64,000 nt of DNA from Chaenocephalus aceratus (Eukaryota; Chordata; Actinopteri; Perciformes; Channichthyidae): positions 3,603,319-3,667,318 of the forward strand of contig CM043800.1 in assembly GCA_023974075.1 (NCBI GenBank). The letters run 5' to 3'. The translations under genes were made by a program, and so were the position numbers. Numbering within the stretch: position 1 is the first letter of the stretch; each line of letters opens with the position of its first letter. A model generated the notes under the pieces. The model was not told the origin of the DNA. It saw only the letters and a list, made by a program, of their open reading frames with translations, and did no database searches. Of the stretch, positions 33,041 to 45,488 are shown one piece after another.

Positions 33041-33604
33041 TAAACAAACAGATATATATATGTAAAGTACCATGTGTACAAACAATATAACTGATTCTCT
33101 TCTGTTGAACATGTTGGATTGTGTATTGTCCGAGTCAGGGTCCTTTTTATTTTACTGTAACTTGTGTTACCAATGCTTACTGTTTATGTGATACCCATTT
33201 GGTAATGCAATTAATAAAAACAATAAGGTTTGGGTTCATTCTTCAGATGACTGTGACGTTAACGTGTAAGCTCGATAATGAACTCCATCTCAATCAACCA
33301 TATTGTAATATCTAAGTAATCATCTTGAAATATGACATTAATAATTGTAATATACACACATCTTATTGTGAGGTTGATTTCACATACACTACTTCGACAT
33401 TAGCTTGTCTACATACTTGAGCATAGCCAATTTAAATTAACCTTAGATGCATACAGTTCCTCCTACATAATAAAATATCTCTAAGTTACAAGGATGTAAT
33501 CTTATTTTATAACCTCAAACAGAAGCCGTTTGTTCTACAGTATTATCCCACTTAACGCTTAACACTTGTCTATTTCGTTTTAACCTTTATATATACAGTC
33601 TATG

Positions 33605-34346
33605 ATTTTAACTTGGAGGCTACGATTAGCATCGTTAGCACCGATGTAGCTACCACTAGCTTACATGCTAACCCAAGCCTTACCATTCATTACGTAGCTG
33701 ATTAAAATCATTAACACATAAATAAAGCACTCGAATTTTACTTACCGCATTCATGCACCGTCTGTTTTAACCGCAGTGCGAGTCACAATAGTCCGATATA
33801 TAAGCATGAAGAACAAACAACCACGGCCGGCTACAGGTTGTGTTTCCTGGATGAGCTGAGTAGGCAGAGTCCCTGTATCTAGCTTCATGGAGCAGCTAGC
33901 AGAGAGACAAGAAGCTAGCAGCGGCAGGCACTTGACAGAGCCGTCACTCAATGTGACCACGCCCTAATTTATGCCCAAACTTTAAGACCTAATATAAATA
34001 AAAGGGTCGTGTTAGAAAACAATTCACTCACAGATCAATAATCATGAAGGTGGAATCTAACTATATCGATAATAAAAATGTATGGAGCCAGGGACAGAAA
34101 ATGTTTTTTTCTGCTGTAAAGTTGGGCATTTTAACATGGGGGTCTATGGAAATGGCTCCTTTCTGCAGCCATCGCCTATCGGCCAATATATGAACTGCAG
34201 TGTGTGGCACTTCCGTATTGGCTTCCCGGCTGTTCCCCAGAGTTTGCCGCTTGGTCTGAACGTAGTACCCCTCAATACAGTGCGCAAGCCTCAACGTGGG
34301 CGGAGCTCAACCTTTCTCAACCTTTGAGCCACGTGCAACACATCCT
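33605..34346. other. Unassigned repeat-like interval
   Basis: Includes GCTAGCAGCGGCAGGCACTTG and GGGCATTTTAACATGGGGGTCTATGG, phrases that look like dispersed fish repeats, but no boundaries are defined. The short frames on both strands are not protein-like. Confidence 0.35.
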
Positions 34347-35386
34347 AGGCTTGTTTGAGACACATTGCGGCTCGCCTCGAAAGTAGACGAGAGTAGCCGA
34401 TCGCAGCCGGGGGAGGTGTCAAAAAGCTCGTCTTAAGTCGGACAGCTCGGAGTCGGCTTGACTGGCTGGGTTTGCAACTTTATATATACAGTCTATGGTT
34501 TGCAATGGCGGAAATTGCGTTGGCGTTTTTCGTTGCAGATGAAGTGGATGCAATAGAAATCCCACATGTATTGTATGGAGAATGTCATTTGATTTAATCT
34601 TGCCATTTTAAATGATGTATTCAATAAATAAGGTTAAACCAAATCATTACATTACAATAGATTTTATTTTAATGATTTGGTTTAACTTAAAGAGAAACTT
34701 TATTGTTATTTGCACATATTACAGGTAGGCTACTGAGACAACGAAATGCAGTTTAGCTTCTAACCAGGTGCAACAAGCAGTGAAGTGGAAAGTAATGTAC
34801 ACAATCTACAGAATAACATATAGAATTAATTGAATGATGAATAAACAGTGGGGTATGAATACACTAGATATCAGCCTGTGAGCAGTATGAACAGTGTGTA
34901 TGAATATGCTAAGATATATAAAGTATGAAAACGGTAATCAGTATAGTATAAAATATATAGATATTATTTCATGATGATAAACATTGTGGAACAATGATGA
35001 AAAATGGGAATGGATGTGGCGACGTAAAACTGACACAAAACAACAACACACTTTTGCCAGCCAATTGGAGAGTTTTCATCAGCAGCACGTGGTAAAAACC
35101 ACCAATGAGCGCTCAGCTCGAGATACCAGCGAGCCGTTTCCCATCAAGCATTTTGCTTCCGCAGCTCGTGGAGAGCAACTGCGCCAACTCGCCTCGCCTC
35201 GCTCTCAAGGCTGCGGCCGTCTTTGTCCCGCGAGATTTCAAAGTCTCATGTGGGCGAGCCTCCAGAACAAGTCGGACAAAATGACTAACCATCATGCAAC
35301 GCACTAGCAAGACGTTGATCGCAACTGCGCAGGTCTGCGCAGGTCTGCGCAGGTCTTGCTTGTCTCAAACAAGCCTACTCACTCCC
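34347..35386. mobile_element. Family Y element with defined ends (TA-flanked)
   Basis: Left TAGGCTTGTTTGAGACA and right TGTCTCAAACAAGCCTA are perfect 17-bp inverted repeats. If the outermost TA is the target duplication the element is TA-specific. The interior is shared with 25371-26015. It has been interrupted by a minus-orientation LINE tail (34687-34930) and carries one copy of the TATATATACAGTCTATGG end at 34480-34498. Short direct repeats GCGCAGGTCT occur near the right end. Confidence 0.65.
34687..34930 (-). repeat. LINE 3' tail fragment (minus orientation)
   Basis: Plus-strand AGAGAAACTTTATTGTTATTTGCAC... GAGACAACGAAATGCAG is the complement of the AATGACAATAAAGTTT-type tail of L2-like LINEs. 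Confidence 0.6.
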
Positions 35387-38323
35387 AGGTCGGCCTATGT
35401 TGACGTTATGTCAAGTCCCCTGCCAGCTTTTTCTAACGCAAGGGGGGGGGGGCCTTAGAGTCCATTTTCAACGCAAGGGGAGGGCCCTTAGCGTCCATTT
35501 TCAGCTTTCCGGGATGTCCATATGCTTCTATGGACGCTCATGGAAGCACGGCATTCGTTTGTGTCGGCTGCCCTTAAAGGCAATGTGAGTGTCCATTCCC
35601 ATTGGATAACGGAGAATTGTACACCCGGAAGTAAGTATTCCTCTTACTGTCGATTGATGTCACAGTGATATCTGCACTACTCATCGACTAAAAAACACCA
35701 GATTATCCTTGTTAATTACACAACATTGATTGGTTTAAATTGTGTGCAATGCTTTTGTATTTTTCCCCTTCGATTCGGAGAAACAAATTTTTTCGGAGTA
35801 AAGGATAAAGGATGGCAGAAGACACTACACTACCCAGAGTCCCCAGCTATCGTTTGGACTACACCATGTGCTCTGTTTGACAAACCCCGTGATAGTCCTC
35901 AAGCTCTGTGATTGGAGAGTGTGCTCCGAGGGTTACCGAGCCTCGAACAGCACTTGAAATGGGATGGAACCACGGCAGACTGTCCAAAACTGGATTTGAA
36001 CGGGTCCACCGCGTCCCCCCTCCCCCACCCCGTCCCCAGAACTACACATGCTGGCTATTCTGTTTCGCAACATGTTCTCTATCTATGGCACGTCTCTACT
36101 GGGAGTTGTAGTTTTAAAAGACGTTTTCGTATTTCCCATAATAAGAAGTTGCCAGTATTAAACTGTGTACATCCCTGGAGGTTTAGGGGACAGGAAACAC
36201 TCACATTTAAAACATAATTAATAAATGGGTGAAAATGGCTTGTGCCCATAATGAGCAGCATTAATATATATATACACACATGCCAGCTAAGGTCAGAAGA
36301 GCTTTATTTAACAGCTGGTCTTATGTTTGTGACCCCTCCTCTTGTTCATTGATAACATTACATTACATTAATTGATAAGCCTGAAACATGCACTTGTCAA
36401 GGTTCAGAGGCACATTTTGCAAATATGGCAGTAGCCATCGATCAGCTTAAGATAAGATATACTTTATTGATCCCAAGTTGGAACATTTGCGTTACATCAG
36501 CATGTGTAACAGTTGTAATGCAGTGGTGTTTATTTGTAAATCTTTAGTATAATCACACAAATTCTGTGTTTTATATTTAACTATTCTGTGTTCTTTATTT
36601 ATTGATTGTTCAATACCTGACAAGGCCGGAGATGAACTATTTACATACATCTTATAAGAGTATAATACATTATGTATAATATCAGTTAAAATAAGTGCTT
36701 CAACATAGTTAACATTGCTGGAGGTATGCACACATATTGATAGATGTCTTGTAATGCACTATTGAGGAACCTGCAACCCAAGTTTTTCATTCAGTGCAGA
36801 ACTACACCACAGTTGTGTAGGCCTATATGATAGTCAATAAACCTTAGAAATCTTGAAATCTTGAAAGGGATGTGCAAAATAGTCATTATATACAGTCTTT
36901 AATTAACTATTAGTAGAGAATAACGAGTAATGAATTTACTTTATAAGGATCCTATTAATATCTAATAATAAAAATAATTAAATTCAATAACATGCTTTAA
37001 CCACTAGGTGTCCCTTTATATCAGCTGTGCACCTTTATGGTGTAAATACAGCCTATCTACTAATTGGATCAAAATAAAAGTCAGCCGAATTAGTGTTGAT
37101 ACTGCAAGGAGACGTATTGTGTGAAAAGAAATGTAAGATGTTGTTTAATGGCTGATATATTTATGATCCACGTCACGTTTTCAGTTCCTCATGTTTGTCT
37201 AGAGGTCTTCTCATCAGGGCTCTATAAATACAGAACTACGGCAGATATGTAATATTTAATGCAGCCGAACCGTGTATTACAATGCACTGAGATGTGATGA
37301 CTTTCAAAGAGAAAAGCAAGCACACTCGGAATAAGATATTATTTTATTTTTTAAAAATGTTTTCGGTCTGTTTCCGGTATTTGTTAATGACGATGTGCTG
37401 TGAGATGTGAGACTGGACTTGCACAGGGGAAAATAACGTATCTTTAGATGCGGATTTTGTTAAACTAATATGTTTGCGCTGTGGACCAACACTATACATT
37501 GACGGGGAATGGGGAAGGGGGTAGCAATAAAGATAACATCATTAAACAGTTACACAACATAACAGAAATAATATCGATAGCAGCGTCCCTAGAAACCACC
37601 TTGGTAACAATGAATGAAAACGTTGGACGCAATTTCCTGAAGTAATCTTCGTAATAACTAGCAAACTAAAGATCATGTACATCCACTGCACACATCATCT
37701 GAAATAACAACTATTTCTCGCATCAAATGACATCAAAAACGCGTTTTAATGGCCAAACTAACTTTAAAATAGGCATTTTCCACCGAGAATAAAACGAAGT
37801 TCGCCCATGTTTTTTTTCTGCAGGGAGAAATTTGAAGATCACATGGTGTAGTCCAAACGATAGCTGGGGATTCTGGGTAGTGTAGTGTCTTCTGCCATCC
37901 TTTACTCCGAAAAAATATTTGTTTCTCCGAATCGAAGGGGAAAAATACAAAAGCATTGCACACAATTTAAACCAATCAATGTTGTGTAAAACAAGGATAA
38001 TCTGGTGTTTTTTAGTCGATGAGTAGTGCAGATATCACTGTGACATCAATCGTCAGTAAGGGGAATACTTACTTCCGTGTGTACAATTCTCCATTATCCA
38101 ATGAGAATGGACGCTCACATTGCCTTTAAGGGCAGTCGACACAAACGAATGCCGTGCTTCCATGAGCGTCCATAGGAGCATATGGACATCCCGGAAAGCT
38201 GAAAATGGACGCTAAGGGCACCCCCCTTGCGTTGAAAATGGACTCTAAGGCCCCCACCCTTGCGTTGGAAAAAGCCGGCAGGGGACTTGACATAACGTCA
38301 ACATAGGCCGACCTGGGAGTGAG
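35378..38323. mobile_element. Fold-back element with ~490-bp inverted arms
   Basis: The left arm (35378-35870) and right arm (37840-38323) are near-perfect reverse complements: CTCACTCCCAGGTCGGCCTA, GTCCATTTTCAACGCAAGG, CGGCATTCGTTTGTGTCG, GATTCGGAGAAACAAAT and GTTTGGACTACACCATGTG all recur inverted. The ~1.97-kb centre has no recognised gene. Its right edge (37523-37839) matches family Z at 26299-26609. No transposase; superfamily unknown. Confidence 0.8.
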
Positions 38324-38349
38324 GATGTGTTGCCACGTGACGTCCCGAC

Positions 38350-39381
38350 TAGTGCTGCGTACCGGTACGCCAAACCGGTACTGGACTTGTAAAAAGTTTC
38401 GGTTCAAGTCCGGTTAAAACCGGAACGTCGGGAACCGGTATTTGGACTCGCAAAAAAACTAGCACTTACGTATATTCTGGTGTCTGTGGTTATTTAAACA
38501 TTCCCTGATAAACGTTATTCAGCGTCAATAAATGAGTGCTAATCCCAGTGTGCTCAGTGTACAACATCACATGTCATTTCACCTTCGATTCACGGTTTGA
38601 AAACGTAGCATTTCGCCACATGCTAATGCTAACCGGAAGTGAATAATTTTCAGAATACAAGTATTAAGTTAATAGTGCGAACTTCCGGTTTTTTCAGAAT
38701 AAAACTGATTTAAATTAAATAGTGTATTTAATTCAAAATTACGCCATATCAACATTGATTTTAATTTCTAACAGTATGTATGTACATCACTATGTATGTA
38801 GTATACTGTATAATGTACACATGTAGAAAATACATGGTGTACAGACAGTACAGTACACTCTGACTGTACAGTCACTACAGTGTAGCCTATACTGTATAGT
38901 AGGTGTGTAACAGTGTAATGCGTATAGTCTACTCTACACACTACCTTTCAGCAACGTTTTAGGGGTTTAGGCTCAGTCAGCTCAGGGACTGTTTGGTTAC
39001 TTTAGTTTGGTAAATGAAATAAATGTTTGAACTTTGTTCACTGTAGTTGCTGTCATAAGTCATTTGTAGACTAAGTGGCAAAAAGTGTTTTGTTTACATT
39101 TGTACTTGTAGAGAAATGTAGACACAAGTTAGATGGGAGCACAATAAACCTGACGAGTTTGAATTTGAGTTGATTATGAGTTAATTTTCAATTGATAATT
39201 AGCTCACAATAAGTTCACTTTAGTTACTCACACAACTTGACACAAGCCATGGGTTCAGGTCCGGACTTATAAGTCCAGAGGTTCAGGTTCAGGTCCGGAC
39301 TTATAAGTCCGGACCTGAACCTGAACCTCTGGACTTGAGTCCGGACCTGAACCTGAATGTGAGTCCAGGTACGCAGCACTA
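38350..39381. mobile_element. hAT element, TSD GTCCCGAC
   Basis: Ends TAGTGCTGCGTACC and GGTACGCAGCACTA are perfect 14-bp inverted repeats with perfect 8-bp duplications GTCCCGAC (38342-38349, 39382-39389). The left subterminal part has CCGGTAC/GGTTCAAGTCCGG repeats; the right has the palindrome described separately. No coding capacity. Confidence 0.92.
39275..39332. repeat. Perfect 58-bp palindrome
   Basis: Centred on TTATAA (39301-39306). Each half reads CCAGAGGTTCAGGTTCAGGT then CCGGACTTA. Beyond it, pairing continues with a 2-base offset to about 39252-39354, giving a ~100-bp near-palindrome at the right end of the hAT. Confidence 0.97.
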
Positions 39382-39389
39382 GTCCCGAC

Positions 39390-40692
39390 TATGAAGGTAG
39401 ATATGGTGCAAAATGCGAGAGCGTAAAAAATACATTTACACTTGTATAAAATATCCACGTATCTGTGAACCAAATTTAAAGTCACAGAAGAAAAAAATGT
39501 TGTAGCTTGTCGAAAAAAAATGAACTTAGTGATGAAATGTTCACTTGCAGAAAAAAAAAATATTTGTAATATATTTTCCATTACAACTGCAACTTGGTTA
39601 TTACAACCTCTTAAATCAGTCATTACAACTTCACGAATCTGCTCTGTGACAGTATAAATCGACAAATCTGCGGCCTTGACTTTTGCTAGTTAGTATTTTG
39701 ATCATTTGCTCCGCTAATAATCAATCAGATCGATGGATCCCAGAGAAGAGGAAACTTTGAAGGCTTTTTCTCAAAATGATGACTCGGTGACGGTCATCAT
39801 ATAATGTGACATATTTCGCTTAATATTTGGAGTACAACAACAATCCTTGATATCATTAGAAAGTTAGGAATCTCCTCTTTCCAACAGTGTATACCAACTC
39901 AAAATGTGTCTTCGGGTCAATGCGGACTGATTTCGATAGAGCAGGTCAAATATGAACTTTAAACATCCATGACTTAACATATAATCCAGGATACAAGCCA
40001 CATAGTTGCACCTGCAAGGTGAATATATAACAACTGGTTAAAAAATAAATAAACTACAGTGTTTGAATGGCGTACAACAGTTTTATGATATATATGATAT
40101 TTTAGGCTATCTGTAACGACTGAATGAACACAAGTAGAGGACACAATCGCACGACTCAGAGACAGAGGCTTAGGATGCAAAAAAGGTCTTATAGCCAAGG
40201 TTCGGTACACAGGAGATCAGTCAATAAGGCTACCAAAACAGACGAGGAGTAGACAGGGACCGGGTCAGGACACGAAGCTGGGTCAGGTGCACGTGGAATC
40301 AGATACTAGGAATAACTAAGACGAACTGGCACTGAAGGGAATGTGGATGCAGACTGAGTAGAAAGAGGGAGAGATGATAATGGGGCACAGGTGAGGCTAA
40401 TTAGAGATGGGCAGAGCAGGTGGAGTTCAATCAAGGTCAGGAAAGCTGAGACTGAAATGAGAGAAACAAAAATGAAAACCGGAACAATAACAAAAACATC
40501 AACAATGCTGGCTAGGCCCTTACACTATCACTGCCCCGTCTAAGACACGAGTGGATCTGACTTTAATTACATTTGAGTTGAGTGTTTCGTGTTGCTTAAA
40601 ATAATACTTCTGCATACAGTATGTGACAATGTAGGTGATGCATGGCCAGATACGGCTCGAGAAGCTGACTCAGATAAGGAAATATTATGATA
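39390..40692. other. Unassigned interval
   Basis: AT-rich first half with no motif-bearing frame. The second half (about 40120-40520) is purine-rich in a style seen in some fish DNA-transposon interiors (GGGCACAGGTGAGGCTAATTAG), but no boundaries are found. Confidence 0.35.
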
Positions 40693-40700
40693 TATATGAT

Positions 40701-41736
40701 TAATGCTGTCAAAATTATCGCGTTAACGGCGGTAATTAATTTTTTGAATTAATTGCGTTAAAATATTTAACGCATTTAACGCATGTGCAGAATGGCCACC
40801 CCATACATCCCACCAGTGGCAGCGCCAGGGTATGGCTGGGGTAGGCTACACCCATACCAAGAAATGGCTTGGTAAGAAAAATGATGTTAAAGTAAGCAAA
40901 ATAAAGTCCGCCAACTCGCGCAGACTAAATTGCACAGACAGCAGTTAGTAAGATTGATTTCAGTAGCCACTTGTCTGGAAATACCGAAGACCAGAAATGG
41001 TTTTGAAAACTTTTGTCACGTAGTGATTGTCTTCTGGCCAATCAGAATCAAGATAAACGGCGTGGTGTTGTTGCAGGAAGTCCTGACGGAGAATACTTTT
41101 GCTGTAGTACAGGTAACACATAACTGGTACGCAGGTTATGTGCGTAATCTGAAATGCGTACCGTCACTTGTGTCACAAAGCGCATTTGCGTACCGACGTA
41201 CTTGTGAAGCTTTTCCAGAAGGCGATTAGGTCACCGGACGACAGAGTTGGTCTCCGTGTGCACAGACAGGGCTGCTGTTAACGTCGGTCTGTACAACGGA
41301 CTTGTGCCAAAACTACGCCAACCGGCTGCGGAGGGAGACTCCCCCCTTCACTGGAGCACTGCGCTAAAAAGTTGATCACAACGTTCACACTCTGTGGTCA
41401 CGAAGTACTCCACTAGCCCCCGCCCCCCCCTCGACTTTCCTGAAGTACTCCCCCGTTGATAGAAATCAACACGTAATGAATTAAGACCCCACGGTTTGAT
41501 GATTGACAGGTGTGTGGGCTGTCTTTCATTTTGACACGCAGAACATTTTTATAATAAACGTACATACTGTGTTAAATGGATATATCTGCCTTCTTTTATT
41601 TATCTGTCCATTCCCACAACAATATACATAAAGAAATGGCATATTTTGGACATAGTTCGAATGGTGATTAATCATGATTAATGAATTTTTAGCTGTGATT
41701 AATCTGATCAAAAATGTTAATCGTTTGACAGCCCTA
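40701..41736. mobile_element. hAT element, 'GCTGTCAA' family, copy 1
   Basis: Ends TAATGCTGTCAAAATTATCG and CGTTTGACAGCCCTA. The family copy at 60903-61929 is collinear in the opposite orientation over its whole length (ATTAATTGCGTTAAAATATT, CCAAGAAATGGCTTGGT, TTGATTCTGATTGGCCAG). Flanks TATATGAT and ATTATGAT (6 of 8) are consistent with an aged hAT duplication. Frames within it are not transposase-like. Confidence 0.82.
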
Positions 41737-41752
41737 ATTATGATATTATATG

Positions 41753-42938
41753 CAGGGCCGCCCCTCCCTACAGGCCAATCACGCAGGCTGCATGGGGCCC
41801 CCGCCCAGAGGGCCTCAGCTGCTGTGCGCAGTTTTCTGCTCAGTTCTCCGTGCACCCCCCCGCGAGAGTGAGAGGTGACAAGGGGAGCACGTCTGTAACC
41901 CAACACCGTTGCAATGAATCGACATTCTGACCAATCACGGCTTTGATACTGGCCACTAGTGCAGGTGAAGAGATGTCGGTGAAAAGACAGTTTCCAGTCC
42001 GGCACAAGCAAGAGGGAAAAAAACCAAAACATGAACAAACTAGAGCATCACTCGAAGGTGGGTTATTGTATGAGTCAAATGTACAACTTGCGAATGTTGT
42101 ATAAGTCAAATTGCCATATTAAAACATCAGCTGCAATTCACAACATGAAGAAGGCAGTCTCTGCATAGCATACAGGCTAATGGAGATGCAGTTATTTCCA
42201 GAATTCTTTATGTACTATTCATTCAAGTATGTGATGCCTTTGATCTGCTAATGTACAGGAGGAAGAGTGATTCACTGTCTCTCTAGTTGGCTTACATAAC
42301 AGTTAAAGTTTACAGCCTAAAAAACATGGAGCATTTTTCCCCCTTTTATTCATTTTTATGTCAATTTGCACATTTCATGGTGATGTTCAGCCTCTCCCCT
42401 TAACTCCTAACAGTCATCATCATGTCAACCACAACACAGAGAAATACTGATAGAAATGTGTGTGTAGTTGTTGATACATTGCTGACAGAGGGAACTACGT
42501 TTGAATACAGATTTAAGAAGTATCAGTTTTTGAGCATGTCATAAGCATGTTTTGTCTTGACTATACTACAACTATATTATAATAATATAGTATTTATATT
42601 ATTGAATTGATTATGATTATTATTATATTATTAGTAGAAGTAGTTTATTTGCATTCATTATATTTGAATCTTTTTGAGGCTAGCATTTGGCAGGAAATGC
42701 AGACGTATTCACCTGTAAATGCATACTGAACGACATACATGCACATTTACCATTTATCTCACTGTATAAAAAAGTAACTGTTGATAATAATAATAATAAT
42801 AATAATAAACAGGAATTATATTTGCAAAGTAGCCTACTTTGTTTCCAAAAACACATTTTTCACTCCTGTCGGTTGGAGGGGGGGGGGCCTCGTCTCACAA
42901 TGTCGCTTGGAGCCCCAAGTTGGCCAGGGGCGGCCCTG
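41753..42938 (+). mobile_element. hAT element, CAGGGCCGCC family, deleted copy
   Basis: Ends CAGGGCCGCCCCTCCC and GCCAGGGGCGGCCCTG, with flanks ATTATATG (41745-41752) and CTTATATG (42939-42946). It shares both ends and an internal stretch with the 2.5-kb element at 49783-52310. The two agree up to GAGGCTAG and again from CAGGAAATGCAGACG, so this copy lacks about 1.85 kb that includes the whole transposase. Confidence 0.9.
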
Positions 42939-42946
42939 CTTATATG

Positions 42947-43439
42947 ATCGATGATGTGATAAGAATGATAAGTGTGACACGTTAGCGTCTTCTCTGGCAG
43001 TTTCAACTGTATTTCCTTTATCCTGTAATATGACTCGATAGATTTAAACTCTGCACACTGAGCTCTGATTGGTCAGCAGGCAGTGCTTTCACTGAGTTGA
43101 TATCTTTTCTATAGACGCCGGAGGCGGGTAGTGTCAGGTAAAAAAAGTTATTTAGCCTTATTTAGCCACAGTCTAATCTCCCGACCTGATATTTTGTATT
43201 CAATCCATATATTTTTGGAAAGGGAAACTGTCCGCAAACAGCAGTAGATATATATTCATTTATAAAAAATAAAAAAAGGGGGAAAAAAAGTGCACGTTCT
43301 CTGGAGGAAGAAAAAAGGCAGGGGCTCAAGCCCACTTTGATGTCTGTGTGCACGTGCCTGCTGCACAGTAGTTACAGTGTAGTTACGGCAATTACAAATG
43401 TAAGTCGCCGGCTCCTCCAACAATCCAACATGAATATAT
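42947..43439. other. Unassigned interval
   Basis: No gene or boundary found; an A/G-rich run near 43262-43320. Confidence 0.35.
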
Positions 43440-43447
43440 ATAGGACA

Positions 43448-44118
43448 CAGTGGCGAACCGTGTCTATCACAACTGGACCTTCTGTAGACACACACAGCCC
43501 CCGCCGCCGCCGTTATAATGTTCGTATTTCACTGAATTGTCGTCTTGAAAAGGGTACTCACAACAACTCCGCAACAACTTCATCTTCACCTGTTGCACTT
43601 GTCATTTCAACGTTAAAAACAATAAAACGGCATGAATTGCTTCGTGGCATTCATCTAGATCCTCTGTCTCGAGCCAGTTAACTAGCGGGCCTTCTAGAAT
43701 ACCCTGGAACCGAGGGGAACTCCGAAAGAATACGCCCATTGGCTACAAACCAATATATGATTGGTTGATCAAACTGTCAGTCCAGACGTACGCTCTCATT
43801 CAGTGCAACGGCCAGGGCATTCTATCAAGGATGTAGAATACCTTGTTTGAAGGATATTCTACAGAGACCCAGAACAAGATCTGATTGGTTGCTTTCTTGT
43901 CTAACACAAAACAACTGAAATGCGTAGTGCATAGTCCGAGAAGGACAAACAAATCAACGTAACACTGTAATATTCCAGATCAACAACACAGATACCATTC
44001 TCATTTATTCATTTTATATACATTTTATTTATATAATTAAATCGATTTTTTGTTTGTTTTATCTGAGTGTTCCAGGGTATTCTCTGAATACCTTGAAGGC
44101 CCTGACGGTTCGCCACTG
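43448..44118. mobile_element. hAT MITE, TSD (A/C)TAGGACA
   Basis: Ends CAGTGGCGAACCGT and ACGGTTCGCCACTG are perfect inverted repeats. The flanks ATAGGACA (43440-43447) and CTAGGACA (44119-44126) agree in 7 of 8 bases. No transposase. A terminal fragment of the same family occurs at 25563-25614. Confidence 0.9.
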
Positions 44119-44126
44119 CTAGGACA

Positions 44127-45480
44127 TAGAACCAATTAAACCAATACAAATAGTGAAATAAATAACAATACAAATAAAACAGTGCAAGATAATGTTATAA
44201 GATGTGCAAGTAATAACAAATAAAATAGATATAGTGCAAGAAGAGTCTATATACACGTAAATGGAATATGATATATAGATAAATAAATTGCAAGATGCAA
44301 ACAAATGACAGAGCTCAGGTGTTTAATAGTCTTATGGCCTTAGGGAGTAGAGGAGAGGGCTGAGCACACAGCCCTGAGGGGCTCAAGTATACTCCTAGGC
44401 GCACATTTACAAAAGCTTCATGTGGCTTTCGTGAAGATTGAAACCACACATTGCACAACTAAGACATTGGCTGCTTTACTCTTCCCTATAATCAGTTCGT
44501 TGTCGTCGTTCACTCCGTTTGATCCCATGTTTTGGATTCCCCTCGGCTGCCCTCCCTTGTCTAAGTCTTCCCAGTTTTTTGTTGTTGTTATTTTTCTATT
44601 GCTTAACCTTGCCTGCCCCTACAGTTTTTGTTTTATTAAGCTTTTTTTTTTTAATTTAAATAATGCTCACTTTTGGTTTATATCCTTATATCTGCCCCCC
44701 CTGTTTTGTCCTGCATTTGGGTACTGCCTGCCTACTGTATTCCTATCGGATACACACACAATATGCATCAGTGCACATGAATTGTTAGTTTTAGACTATT
44801 CATTGGATTTGTTGACAATATGAAAAGAGCATCTCTGGACTAATACTTTGAGTGCCTTCTTCTCCACGTTGTTATGTTTGTTGTTATTGCTTTGAGAACA
44901 TGACTTTTTCCATTTATATTACAATACAATTTCATATGCAGCACAATTAATTATCCATATTACTTTGGTGTGATGGAAAACATCAGTATGCAGCTGAATT
45001 ATATGTGTTGCCACAGGGACGTACTTCCAGCCGCCGAGTTCTGAGAGAAACTACACACTATACATCACCCTCAAACTAACTCGGTACCTTTGTACAAATA
45101 TCCCGTCCCCCCTCTGGCCCCAAATCCTATTACGTTTTAGAAGGGAAGAAAAAGCTGAATATGTAGTAGTTGAGGAGGTTGCAGCGTTCCCTCTTCATGA
45201 AGCCTTGAGACTGGAGACAGGGGTGGGGGGGAAAGATCAAGAGAGTCAGACAGAGTAAGACAAAAGAGGGACATAGTGGAAGACGGAGGGGAGAAGGTTA
45301 CAGCAGTCTGAGTGGATTAGCATACTGCTGTTGTTACACTTCACAAAGAAAACGTACCCTTTTTTAGCCATAAGATGGTTCAGGGAAATATACTTTATAG
45401 TAGAGTAGTTTCAAATAATATTTTAGTTTCAGTGTTTCAGGGTATTAGAAAACAGTATCAGGACCGGGTTCACAGTTTAT
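44127..45480. other. Unassigned interval with a LINE-like remnant
   Basis: About 44210-44400 has AAATAAAATAGATATAGTGCAAG and GAGGTGTTTAATAGTCTTATGG-like phrases of the kind seen near L2-type tails. The hydrophobic 133-aa frame at 44422-44823 is AT-driven and has no recognisable domain. Confidence 0.35.
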
Positions 45481-45488
45481 ATTACTAT

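Larger units (their letters stand above)
30929..33604. mobile_element. Inverted-repeat element of unknown class with candidate exons
   Basis: A perfect 19-bp inverted repeat bounds it: CATAGACTGTATATATAAA at 30929-30947 and its complement at 33586-33604; a third copy of the end lies at 34480-34498. The left interior (GGACGTAGGGTCCGTGACGTCACCC...) is GC-rich. Candidate exons with good splice signals occur on both strands (see the next entries). No transposase family is recognised and no TSD can be fixed because the left edge is disturbed by the hAT at 28062-30927. Confidence 0.5.

Noticed and set aside
44422..44823. 133-codon hydrophobic plus-strand frame
   Set aside because: Composition follows T-rich sequence (Phe, Leu, Ser) and no transmembrane topology or family is convincing.
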